Assembly (NCBI GenBank): GCA_020636105.1
Contig: JACJYL010000001.1
Span: forward strand, 2,728,001-2,792,000
DNA from: Lewinellaceae bacterium
GTDB taxonomy: Bacteria; Bacteroidota; Bacteroidia; Chitinophagales; Saprospiraceae
Direction: 5' to 3'
DNA length: 64,000 nt
Under the pieces are notes generated by a model that made no database searches, was not told the origin of the DNA, and saw only the letters and a program-made list of their open reading frames with translations. Position numbers and translations under genes: made by a program. Shown here in pieces: positions 26,613 through 34,805 of the stretch; position 1 is the first letter of the stretch, and each line of letters starts with the position of its first letter.

Positions 26613-29036
26613 CTAAGGAGTCGTTTCTTTATTTTTCACATACTTATCCAACCACTCATCCTGTTCCCAAAGGAGGTGAAGAATACTTTCCTTGGCCTGG
26701 TAACCGTGGCTTTCTTTTGGCAAAATCACCAGTCTGACCGTAGCCCCCAATCCTTTTAAAGCATTAAAATAACGCTCGCTTTGCATGGGATAAGTCCCCG
26801 AATTATTGTCCGCTTCTCCATGAATCAGCAATAAGGGGGTTTTCATTTTATCGGCATGCATAAATGGCGACATCGTATTATATACATCAGGAGCTTCCCA
26901 GTAGGAACGTTCCTCATTTTGGAACCCAAAAGGAGTCAATGTCCTGTTGTAAGCCCCGCTCCTGGCAATACCTGCTGCAAATAAATCAGAATGAGAAAGC
27001 AGGTTCGCTACCATGAAGGCCCCATAACTATGTCCGGCAACAGCTACCCTGTCACGATCAATGTACCCCAATTCATCCACCGCATCAATGGCTGCTTTGG
27101 CATTGGCCACCAGTTGCTTGCGGAAGGAATCGTTGGGTTGTGTATCTCCTTCTCCAACAATTGGGAAAGAAGCATCATCCAATACCACATATCCTTTTGC
27201 TACCCAATAAACCATAGATCCGTAATAAGGAAAGGTGAATTCATTGGGGTTTTGCGTATTCTGACCGGCGCTCGATTTGTCTTTAAATTCTGCAGGATAA
27301 GCCCACATGATCATCGGCATTTTTTCCTTTTTTTCTTTATCATAACCTACAGGCAAATAGAGGGTTCCTGAAAGTTCAAGGCCATCATCCCGTTTATAAG
27401 AAATAACTTCTTTATGAACGTCCTGGATACTTTTAAAAGGATTGTCAAAAAAGGTCAGCTGTTTCAGGCTACCGCTTTTTATGCCTCTGAAATAATAATT
27501 AGGGTATTCGCTTGGAGATTCTATCCTGACGAGTATTTCGTCTTTCTCAGGATCATATTCGCGTAAGCCTTCCTTTTTATCCGTATATTCAGATTGATAC
27601 AGGCGTTGCTTTTCCTGGGTTTTTAAATTTATTTTATCGACGAATGGAAACTGGCCTTTTTCCGAAAAACCATCTCCCACAAGAAAGGCAGCATCCCCAT
27701 CCAAAGCCAGGACGGAGGATCCCATTTTATTCCTTCGGGTGACAAAATTGCCCGGATCACTGTAATTGTCCTGATAATTCCGGTCGGTAATAATGACAGG
27801 TTCCTGGGTATGGTCAGCCGGATTAAATCTATAAGCTTTTGTATTCCGGGTGTTCCACCAATAGTCATAAGCAACGGCCAACTGGTCATTTCCCCATTCT
27901 ATACCACTAAACCGGTTAATGGTTTTCAAAAGAGAATTAGGTTTTCCGTTAAAAGGAGCTTCCAATTGAAATACTTCATCCCGGAAGGCCACTTCTGTTT
28001 CCGGGTCACCGCCATCGAGGGCTTCTGCGAATACCAGAACTGCCGGCTTATCACTGCGCCAACTCATATTTCTTCTTCCTGTCCGGGTGGCCATAAATCC
28101 TTTGGGAAGGTCTTCAATAAGGGGTACTTCCAGCACGGTATTCACCAATTTGGCTTCCTTGTTATAAATAGTCGTTTTTGAGGGAAACCGGTTGTAGGGC
28201 ACGAGGTATGAAAACGGCTTTTCCACCGTATTCACCATCACATAATTCCCGTCCGGGGAAAAACTGATGCTGCTATACATCGCGCTTCCCAGCCAAAGTT
28301 CACTTTTCCCGTCCAGGTAAACCCTGTAGATATCAGACAGGGCCAGTTGTTCAAAATTGTGCTCATCAGATTTGTTTTTCAGGAGATCCTGGTAGGTTCT
28401 GTTTTGGGCTTTTTTCCCGTCGTTTACCGAAATGGTTGGGCCGGTTGGCACCTCCGTCTGGGTGTTAATCAAAGGTTCTTTACTTTGAGTAACCATTTTC
28501 ACCAACATGGATTGCCCATCTTCAAACCAATTGATGACGTCCCCCAAATTAGCATTGACGGCAGGCTTGGTGAGTTTACGGACGGCAGCTGATTTCATAT
28601 CCAACACCCATACTTCAACTCCTTCAGAAGTAGTATTCGTCAAAGCCATTTTTGTCTGATCCGCCGACCAGGCAAAATTAGAAAGCAAAGGGTTTTTCGG
28701 AAGACCGGAAACCTGTTTGGGTTTGGCATTTTTTTCTTTAAGGTTTTGGATCTGGACGTTGTTGTAGTAAGTAACTCTACTTCCAATATTGGTTTTGGGA
28801 TCAATTCGCAATCCGCCCAGGCGAAGTTCCTCTTGTGATAATTCTTCGATGGATTTGTAGGCATTCCGGGATAACAATACCATAAATTCTTTGCTGTCAT
28901 CCAAGAAAACGGAGGGAGCCAGCTGAATATCGACGAGGTCCAATATTTCAGCGGAAGGCTTTTGATAGCCAATGTTTTCCTGGGCATTTAAGAAGGTGGC
29001 CGAACAGAACATAAGCAGAAAAATTAATCTTCGCAT
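26613..29036 (-). CDS. S9 family serine peptidase (prolyl oligopeptidase type)
   Basis: The 807-residue exported protein has a signal peptide (to about residue 18, FLNAQ), a beta-propeller region to about residue 540 and a C-terminal alpha/beta-hydrolase domain. The catalytic triad is visible: Ser670 in GHSYG, Asp743 in HGEADNNSG and His777 in KESHGY. The SFRKQLVANAKAAIDAVDELG and LAVAGHSYGAFM-type surroundings resemble the S9D (glutamyl endopeptidase-like) branch more than classical dipeptidyl peptidase IV, but subfamily is inference. It cleaves short peptides in the periplasm or outside. It is followed by a strong terminator and appears monocistronic. Confidence 0.93.
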   Translation of the reverse strand: MRRLIFLLMFCSATFLNAQENIGYQKPSAEILDLVDIQLAPSVFLDDSKEFMVLLSRNAYKSIEELSQEELRLGGLRIDPKTNIGSRVTYYNNVQIQNLKEKNAKPKQVSGLPKNPLLSNFAWSADQTKMALTNTTSEGVEVWVLDMKSAAVRKLTKPAVNANLGDVINWFEDGQSMLVKMVTQSKEPLINTQTEVPTGPTISVNDGKKAQNRTYQDLLKNKSDEHNFEQLALSDIYRVYLDGKSELWLGSAMYSSISFSPDGNYVMVNTVEKPFSYLVPYNRFPSKTTIYNKEAKLVNTVLEVPLIEDLPKGFMATRTGRRNMSWRSDKPAVLVFAEALDGGDPETEVAFRDEVFQLEAPFNGKPNSLLKTINRFSGIEWGNDQLAVAYDYWWNTRNTKAYRFNPADHTQEPVIITDRNYQDNYSDPGNFVTRRNKMGSSVLALDGDAAFLVGDGFSEKGQFPFVDKINLKTQEKQRLYQSEYTDKKEGLREYDPEKDEILVRIESPSEYPNYYFRGIKSGSLKQLTFFDNPFKSIQDVHKEVISYKRDDGLELSGTLYLPVGYDKEKKEKMPMIMWAYPAEFKDKSSAGQNTQNPNEFTFPYYGSMVYWVAKGYVVLDDASFPIVGEGDTQPNDSFRKQLVANAKAAIDAVDELGYIDRDRVAVAGHSYGAFMVANLLSHSDLFAAGIARSGAYNRTLTPFGFQNEERSYWEAPDVYNTMSPFMHADKMKTPLLLIHGEADNNSGTYPMQSERYFNALKGLGATVRLVILPKESHGYQAKESILHLLWEQDEWLDKYVKNKETTP

Positions 29037-29179
29037 AATTTGAGTTTTTTATTTTAGGTACCAAAATAGGCAGAAACAACCATGTAAATTTAAGCCTTAT
29101 TTTTTTATAATATATCAATATACAAATCCTGGCTGAATAACCTCAACTTCTCCTTTTGCAAACTGCAAAAAAACGACCA

Positions 29180-29419
29180 CTAATCAATGGAATCGAGATA
29201 CAACTGTTCCACCTTATCCCTGGCCCAGGGCGTTTTTCTCAGGAATTTAAGGCTTGATTTGATGGATGGATCAATTTGGAAACAACGGATGTTGATCATT
29301 GATCCCAGTTCCTCCCATCCATACGTTTCTACGAGGAATTCCAAAATATCTGCCAGTTTTACCCCGTGCAACGGATTATTCGGTTGTTCCTTACCTGGTT
29401 CATTTGTTGTGTCCTTCAT
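29180..29419 (-). CDS. VF530-family small DNA-binding protein (DUF2132)
   Basis: The 79-residue product from the ATG at 29419 carries the complete VF530/DUF2132 signature: NPLHGVKLADIL, YGWEELG, INIRCF, and DPSIKSSLKFLRKTPWAR. The family founder is a Vibrio fischeri protein whose fold suggested double-stranded DNA binding; the biological role is not established. It is cytosolic. A TTG three codons upstream is possible but less likely. The gene is 17 bases downstream of a small lipoprotein gene on the same strand. Confidence 0.9.
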   Translation of the reverse strand: MKDTTNEPGKEQPNNPLHGVKLADILEFLVETYGWEELGSMINIRCFQIDPSIKSSLKFLRKTPWARDKVEQLYLDSID

Positions 29420-29436
29420 TTGTTTCAATCAATTAA

Positions 29437-29754
29437 TTATTCACAAATTTCATCAATCCATTTCTGGTCGATCTTTCCGTTATCACCAATATGGAATACC
29501 GCCCCGATAACGCACCCGTTGGGACCAATGGAATCCACAAGGTACCGGTAATCAAAACCCATATCGATCGGGGCTCCAAGGATGCTTTTCACCAAAGTAG
29601 TATCAGCATCCAACGGCAATAATTCAACCACCTTAACAAGATTTTTGTAATCCCCGTGTTTTTGATAAAGTCTACCGTATCGCTTGACAGTATTGAGGCT
29701 GGAACAACCCAAAACGATCGTAGAGAGCAATAGGTATATACTTATTCTTTTCAT
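29437..29754 (-). CDS. Small lipoprotein, possibly BamE/SmpA-like
   Basis: The 105-residue protein has a lipoprotein signal with Cys17 in VLGC. The mature part, with VVELLPLDADTTLVKSILGAP followed by strands ending VIGAVFHIGDNGKID, vaguely resembles the two-helix, three-strand BamE/SmpA fold (the LG.P turn is typical), though sequence identity is too low for certainty. It would sit at the inner leaflet of the outer membrane. It shares a strand and close spacing (17 bases) with the VF530 gene downstream. Confidence 0.65.
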   Translation of the reverse strand: MKRISIYLLLSTIVLGCSSLNTVKRYGRLYQKHGDYKNLVKVVELLPLDADTTLVKSILGAPIDMGFDYRYLVDSIGPNGCVIGAVFHIGDNGKIDQKWIDEICE

Positions 29755-29827
29755 TTTTTTGCTTTAAATTATTAAATGAGTTATTAGCGGCAAAAAAGCA
29801 TGTGATCGCGGTTAAATTATGTTTTGC

Positions 29828-32155
29828 CTAAATTTTGGGTTTGTTTTGCATATAAAAAACCAGCTCCCCGCCATTCATAAGGTCTCCGTGTTTTAGGGTC
29901 GTTCCTTCCAGGATTTTTCCATTGAGCTCTACCTTTCCCACATACACATTTTCCCGGCTTTGGTTCACTGCTTTAATGGTCAGTTCCTTTCCGTTATCCA
30001 GGTGAATCACTGCATTTTTGACCAATGGACTGCCTATGGCATATTCATCCGAACCGGGAGTGACCGGGTAAAAACCAAGCGCGCTGAAAACATACCAGGC
30101 ACTCATCTGCCCGGCATCATCATTGCCGCACAATCCATCCACCCCGCTGCCGTACATGGTATCCAATATCATCCTCACCCGCTCCTGTGTTTTCCAGGGC
30201 TTTCCCGTCCAATTGTATAAATAAGGAATGTGATGGCCGGGTTCATTGCCGTGAACATAATTCCCAATGATGCCGTCTCGTGTGATGTCTTCGTTTTTTT
30301 CGATGTATTTGTCTTCGATCTCAGTGGTGAAAATACGATCCAGGTGTGCAGCAAAAACTTCCTTTCCTCCCATCATGGCGATCATGGTATCGATCTCCTG
30401 GGGCACGTACAACCCGTAGTTCCAGGCATTGCCTTCGATAAATCCCTGCCCGTGGGTATCCAGTGGATCAAAAGGTTCTTTCCAGGTGCCGTCCGAATTT
30501 TTGGGCCGCATATAACCGATGACCGGGTCGTAAACATTGGCGTAATTTTCAGATCTTTCCATGTACTGCTTTTTGACTTCTTCATTTCCAGCTTTTTTGG
30601 CGATCTGCGCAATGCACCAGTCGTCGTAGGCAAACTCCAGCGTTTTTGATACAGAGGAACCGCTTTTGTCTTCCGGCACATATCCCATGGCCATATAGCT
30701 GTCCAGGCCATCGTAATACGACAGGGTTGAACTGTTCACACAAGCCTGCAATGCCCTTTCCGGATCCACGTCGGTAGTTCCTTTTACGATGGCATCGGCA
30801 ATGACCGAAACCGAATGATACCCGATCATACACCAATTCTCATTGGCATAATGACTCCAGACCGGAAGCATCTTATGCATGCTTTGGTCATGGTGAGCCA
30901 ACATGGATTTTACCATGTCGTTATTCCGTTTCGGATGCAGTATATTGAACAAGGGATGCAGGGCGCGGTAGGTGTCCCACAGGGAGAAAACTGTATAGTT
31001 GGTAAAACCGTCCGACTGGTGGATGTTCTGATCCAGCCCACGGTAATTTCCATCCACATCCTCGTATACGATAGGACTGAGCATAGTATGATAAAGGGCC
31101 GTATAAAACGTTTTCTTATCGACTTCCGTAAGGGTTTCTGCTTTGATCTTCGACAACTCACCGTTCCATTTTGCACGGGTTTCTTCGCGGGTTTTTTCAA
31201 AATCCCAATCCGGAACCTCCGCCTCCATATTCTTCAAAGCCCCGCCAGTGCTTACAGGAGACAGGGCAAATTTCACTTTAATCTGCTCGCCTTCTCCTGT
31301 TTTGAAATCAAAATAGGCGCGAATCTCTTTGCCCGCCATTTCAGGAAAATTTTCAGTTTCGTTGAAGCGCCTGTAAAAGCCGTTGTATTTGACGGTTTCA
31401 TATTTTTTATGGCCGTAATGGTGGAATGGTTTGGAGAATTGCATGGCGAAAAACACCTTTTTCGTCCGTGCCCAGCCGTTCGTCTGCCGATATCCGGTCA
31501 CCAGGGAATCGTTTTCCACCCTGACAAAGGTCCATACGTTTTTGCCGTCATAGTTGTAAATATTGGACATCAGGTCAAGAATGATATGGCTGCTGTCAGA
31601 CTTTGGAAAAGTGTATTGGTGAAAACCCACGCGTTCGGTGGCTGTCAGTTCGGCCTTAATCCCGTAATCATCCAGCATTACCTGGTAGTAACCGGGTTCG
31701 GCTTGCTCATACTCATGAGAAAACTGCGAATGATACCCGCTGCCGGGAACCGCTGCATCTCCCGGCTCCAGGTTCAAAGTTCCCGTGGTGGGCATGATCA
31801 GAAAATCCCCGAGATCGGAATGCCCCGTACCGCTGAAATGAGTATGGCTGAATCCGAAAATGGTAGAGTCTTCATATTGGTATCCTGAACAATAGCGATA
31901 CGTTTCAGGATTATAAGCCCCTTCCTCAAACAAAGGTTCCTGGTTCGTTTCCGGGCTCAGCTGCACCATACCAAAGGGTGCGGTAGCCCCGGGAAAGGTA
32001 TGCCCCATGTTCTTCGTCCCGATGAAAGGATTCACCAGAGCAGAAAAATCATCTTCCGGTTTGTTGGTTGCGATAGATTGCTTTTCGTCGCAGGCGGCCA
32101 GGAAAAAAACCAGGCACCATCCAACCAAAGACCATTTAATTTTATATCCTTTCAT
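29828..32155 (-). CDS. GH92 alpha-mannosidase lipoprotein
   Basis: The 775-residue protein has a lipobox ending at Cys22 (FLAAC) followed by DEK. GH92 hallmarks are plain: VNPFIGT..MGHTFPGATAPFGMVQLSP at the N-terminus, and GLCGNDDAGQMSAWYVF and ALGFYPVTPG in the C-terminal half. These are calcium-dependent exo-alpha-mannosidases, mostly alpha-1,2, that trim N-glycan or yeast mannan chains. As a lipoprotein it is probably periplasmic or on the surface. It precedes no SusCD pair. The gene is 16 bases downstream of the T9SS metalloprotease gene, so the two share a transcript; together they would deglycosylate and digest glycoproteins. Confidence 0.95.
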   Translation of the reverse strand: MKGYKIKWSLVGWCLVFFLAACDEKQSIATNKPEDDFSALVNPFIGTKNMGHTFPGATAPFGMVQLSPETNQEPLFEEGAYNPETYRYCSGYQYEDSTIFGFSHTHFSGTGHSDLGDFLIMPTTGTLNLEPGDAAVPGSGYHSQFSHEYEQAEPGYYQVMLDDYGIKAELTATERVGFHQYTFPKSDSSHIILDLMSNIYNYDGKNVWTFVRVENDSLVTGYRQTNGWARTKKVFFAMQFSKPFHHYGHKKYETVKYNGFYRRFNETENFPEMAGKEIRAYFDFKTGEGEQIKVKFALSPVSTGGALKNMEAEVPDWDFEKTREETRAKWNGELSKIKAETLTEVDKKTFYTALYHTMLSPIVYEDVDGNYRGLDQNIHQSDGFTNYTVFSLWDTYRALHPLFNILHPKRNNDMVKSMLAHHDQSMHKMLPVWSHYANENWCMIGYHSVSVIADAIVKGTTDVDPERALQACVNSSTLSYYDGLDSYMAMGYVPEDKSGSSVSKTLEFAYDDWCIAQIAKKAGNEEVKKQYMERSENYANVYDPVIGYMRPKNSDGTWKEPFDPLDTHGQGFIEGNAWNYGLYVPQEIDTMIAMMGGKEVFAAHLDRIFTTEIEDKYIEKNEDITRDGIIGNYVHGNEPGHHIPYLYNWTGKPWKTQERVRMILDTMYGSGVDGLCGNDDAGQMSAWYVFSALGFYPVTPGSDEYAIGSPLVKNAVIHLDNGKELTIKAVNQSRENVYVGKVELNGKILEGTTLKHGDLMNGGELVFYMQNKPKI

Positions 32156-32171
32156 GCGTTCAGGTTTTATA

Positions 32172-34685
32172 TCAGTACGTTATGACCAGTTTCTTTCTCA
32201 TCAATCGTTGATTGAGGGTCGTTTCCAAAAAATAAATGCCACTTGACAGGGAAGAAATATCCAGTGCATTATCCACCGTTTTTTGCTGCAGCACCTTTTG
32301 GCCGAGTTTGTTAAAGATAACGACTTCATCGATCAATTCACCATTTATGCCCGTTATCATGATCATATCTTTTGCGGGATTGGGATAAAAAATGATATTG
32401 TCGCCTTTCCCTTCAAAATACAGGTCAATGATATCCGAATACTTAAATGCTCCGTTAAAATCCACTTGTTTGAGCCTGTAGTAATTTACGCCATTAAAAG
32501 GTTGACCATCCATGGCATGATAATTTTCCAACTGGAAAGAATTGCCTTTGGCACCCACCTTTTCCAGTAATAAAAAATGATTTCCATCCACACTCTTTTC
32601 AATTTCAAAATGACTGGCATTGATTTCCGTTGCGGTACTCCATGACAATTCGACCTCGTTTGAATTGGCTTTCCTTGCGTTAAAAGAAATCAATTCGACG
32701 GGCAATACCTGACTGATGGTAAAATTGGCATTGGAAACGTCAAAAAAGGTGGAAGCAGCTTTAAAGGTTCCTCCGACGCTGCATTGCACTAAAACCCTGG
32801 CCGATGAGGAAGAAGTATTGGGCACCGTAATATCCTGAGAACCGTCATTGGGCACATTGGTGGCAACGGAAGTAAAACTGGCTCCTCCATCCGTAGATAC
32901 GAGAATATCCACATTGGCACAATGACTGCTGGTACCGTTTACATTCCAGGTGACGGTTTGCGTTGAGTTGCCGGACCATAATTCTCCTCCATTGGGATAT
33001 GACACGGAAAACGGACCGGTATTCGCCACTGTTATGACCATCCCGTCTTTCCCGGTTCTTCCCCAATTGGCATTATTATCCCGGACAATAAGATTAAAAT
33101 TGAGCGTTCTTGCCGCGCAAGGCAATTTCTGCCACGTTACTCCATTGTTGTTGCCGTTTAATATTTCACTCCAATCCGGCAAAATTTTGAAATTATCATA
33201 TACCGGGTCTTCGAATTTAAATAAGGGCGCATTACTGGAGGAGCAATTTGGAGGGCCTGATACAGCGGGGCCAACGCCATCATATTGTTCCCAGAGATAG
33301 GTGAGTTGACCAGCCGGATCATTACCATCCGTGGCACTTCCCACGAGGATAAAAGGCGTTTGTTTGGGAATAGTGATATTGGCATTCGCATTGACGGAAG
33401 GAGCAGAGGCATTGCCAGCCCCTGGCGTGGAATTGGTTTCACATCCACCCCAGGTATCGATATAATAGTTCATCTCTCCCAGCGAGGCAGAATGAAAGTA
33501 TTGATTGCTGTAACCCTGGTAACTGGCCGGAGCACCACAAACGCCGGCATAAGACATGATGGAAGAACCTTCTCCCGGCTCAAAGCGAAAATTTATTTCT
33601 GAATTTTGACATTCCGTAGAGGCAAAATTATGCGGTGCATAAAACTGGTGGCCAATTTCATGACAGGAATAATCGACGATCAATGTGGTAAACGAAGAGT
33701 TATTGCCCGAAAATCCTTCTGCTTTGTAAGGATCCCAGCAAACAACCCCACCAGCTGCAAGGCCTCCTGTATTGGCCCACATCAACAAGTGCCCGACATC
33801 ATAATTGCCGTTGCCCAGGGCATTATCACATTCTATCTGATTCTGGTCAAGCATGGCGCTCTGGTCATTGGGATTAAAAGGATCGGTATTGGGATTGGGA
33901 AAAATCAGAGCGGCATTGGTCACCAATGTGAATTTCACGCCCAAATCCGTCATATAAATGGCATTGACCACATTCACTGCCGAAGCAAGGGAATTCAGGA
34001 CATTGGTCGTGGAATAAGGTGCTCCACCGAACTGTTGGCTATATTCCCCCGAAGTGACATAGGCCAGCCTGAAGGTTCTCAAATTAGCCGGATTTCTGAA
34101 TTCCATATCGCCCCTTCTGTCCCAGGTGTCTCCTTCCCGCTCGCTGGCCTCAAAAGCACACTTTACCAGCTGACCACCGTTTATGTCTTTTTTATTAAAA
34201 ACGATGTGACGGGAGTTATCGCCTTTATACAAAGGTTCGATAGCATAAGTATTGCTGCCTTTAAATACTACGGCATGGAATCCGGTTTCGCTGATATCAC
34301 ACCTTATGGGAATGGTCGGATCCTCCTGGGCATAACCTTCGAAGGTCTTAACCGTGTACAGATGCGCTACCTCCGGGGCCACAACTGTATTTTCAAAAAC
34401 GTAAAAAGCATCCAACCCGCCTTCCGGGTTTGGAATATGGATCAGCAATGGATTTTGGTTTTTAGTGCTGGCTGTTACCAAAGTAGCTTTTTCCAATTCA
34501 ACCTTCAGCGCGGAAATATCGAGTTGTTTCAATTGAAAGGATTCCGGCAGTTCCCCCAACATAAGGTCTTCCTGCGATCGGTTGGCTTGCATTTCAAAGG
34601 TTTGCCAATACTGGGGGGTTGCTTTTTGAGCAGAAAGGGAAAAGGTAAGCGCTAAAAATAGCCCGATGAATTGAATGTTTTTCAT
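32172..34685 (-). CDS. Reprolysin-type (M12B-like) zinc metalloprotease with T9SS tail
   Basis: The 837-residue protein from the ATG at 34685 has a signal peptide ending near SLSAQK. The zinc site HEIGHQFYAPH is at 342-352 (His342, His346, His352; Glu343), the extended metzincin motif, preceded by the propeptide-like N-terminal 170 residues. After it come a PKD-like beta domain (about 440-560), a fibronectin-like domain (PNGGELWSGNSTQTVTW) and a C-terminal T9SS type A sorting domain, recognisable by IIFYPNPAKDMI and the end LSSGIYFLETTLNQRLMRKKL. It is thus a secreted, surface-attached endopeptidase. It lies 16 bases upstream of the GH92 gene. An upstream ATG at 34742 would add 19 residues. 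Confidence 0.92.
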   Translation of the reverse strand: MKNIQFIGLFLALTFSLSAQKATPQYWQTFEMQANRSQEDLMLGELPESFQLKQLDISALKVELEKATLVTASTKNQNPLLIHIPNPEGGLDAFYVFENTVVAPEVAHLYTVKTFEGYAQEDPTIPIRCDISETGFHAVVFKGSNTYAIEPLYKGDNSRHIVFNKKDINGGQLVKCAFEASEREGDTWDRRGDMEFRNPANLRTFRLAYVTSGEYSQQFGGAPYSTTNVLNSLASAVNVVNAIYMTDLGVKFTLVTNAALIFPNPNTDPFNPNDQSAMLDQNQIECDNALGNGNYDVGHLLMWANTGGLAAGGVVCWDPYKAEGFSGNNSSFTTLIVDYSCHEIGHQFYAPHNFASTECQNSEINFRFEPGEGSSIMSYAGVCGAPASYQGYSNQYFHSASLGEMNYYIDTWGGCETNSTPGAGNASAPSVNANANITIPKQTPFILVGSATDGNDPAGQLTYLWEQYDGVGPAVSGPPNCSSSNAPLFKFEDPVYDNFKILPDWSEILNGNNNGVTWQKLPCAARTLNFNLIVRDNNANWGRTGKDGMVITVANTGPFSVSYPNGGELWSGNSTQTVTWNVNGTSSHCANVDILVSTDGGASFTSVATNVPNDGSQDITVPNTSSSSARVLVQCSVGGTFKAASTFFDVSNANFTISQVLPVELISFNARKANSNEVELSWSTATEINASHFEIEKSVDGNHFLLLEKVGAKGNSFQLENYHAMDGQPFNGVNYYRLKQVDFNGAFKYSDIIDLYFEGKGDNIIFYPNPAKDMIMITGINGELIDEVVIFNKLGQKVLQQKTVDNALDISSLSSGIYFLETTLNQRLMRKKLVITY

Positions 34686-34785
34686 ACTTTGTAATGGTGA
34701 AATTAAAAGGTGTAATAATAAACCGGAGAAGGGGATTTCCATCTTGTGCCCCGGGTAAAAAATGCAAAATTACAGTAAAAAATAT

Positions 34786-34805
34786 ATCTGCAAAGAAGAT
34801 ATTTA
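34786..34805 (-). terminator. Weak possible terminator of the PA14 beta-glucosidase gene
   Basis: On the minus strand ATATCT and AGATAT pair around a seven-base loop, followed by ATTTTTTA. The stem is short and AT-rich and overlaps the stop codon, so this is only tentative. Confidence 0.3.

Noticed and set aside
30815..31888. Long 357-codon frame antisense to the GH92 gene
   Set aside because: It overlaps a well-supported enzyme on the opposite strand; the product has no family marks and arises from codon bias.
33606..34655. 349-codon frame antisense to the metalloprotease
   Set aside because: Shadow of a clearly coding strand with signal peptide, zinc site and T9SS tail.
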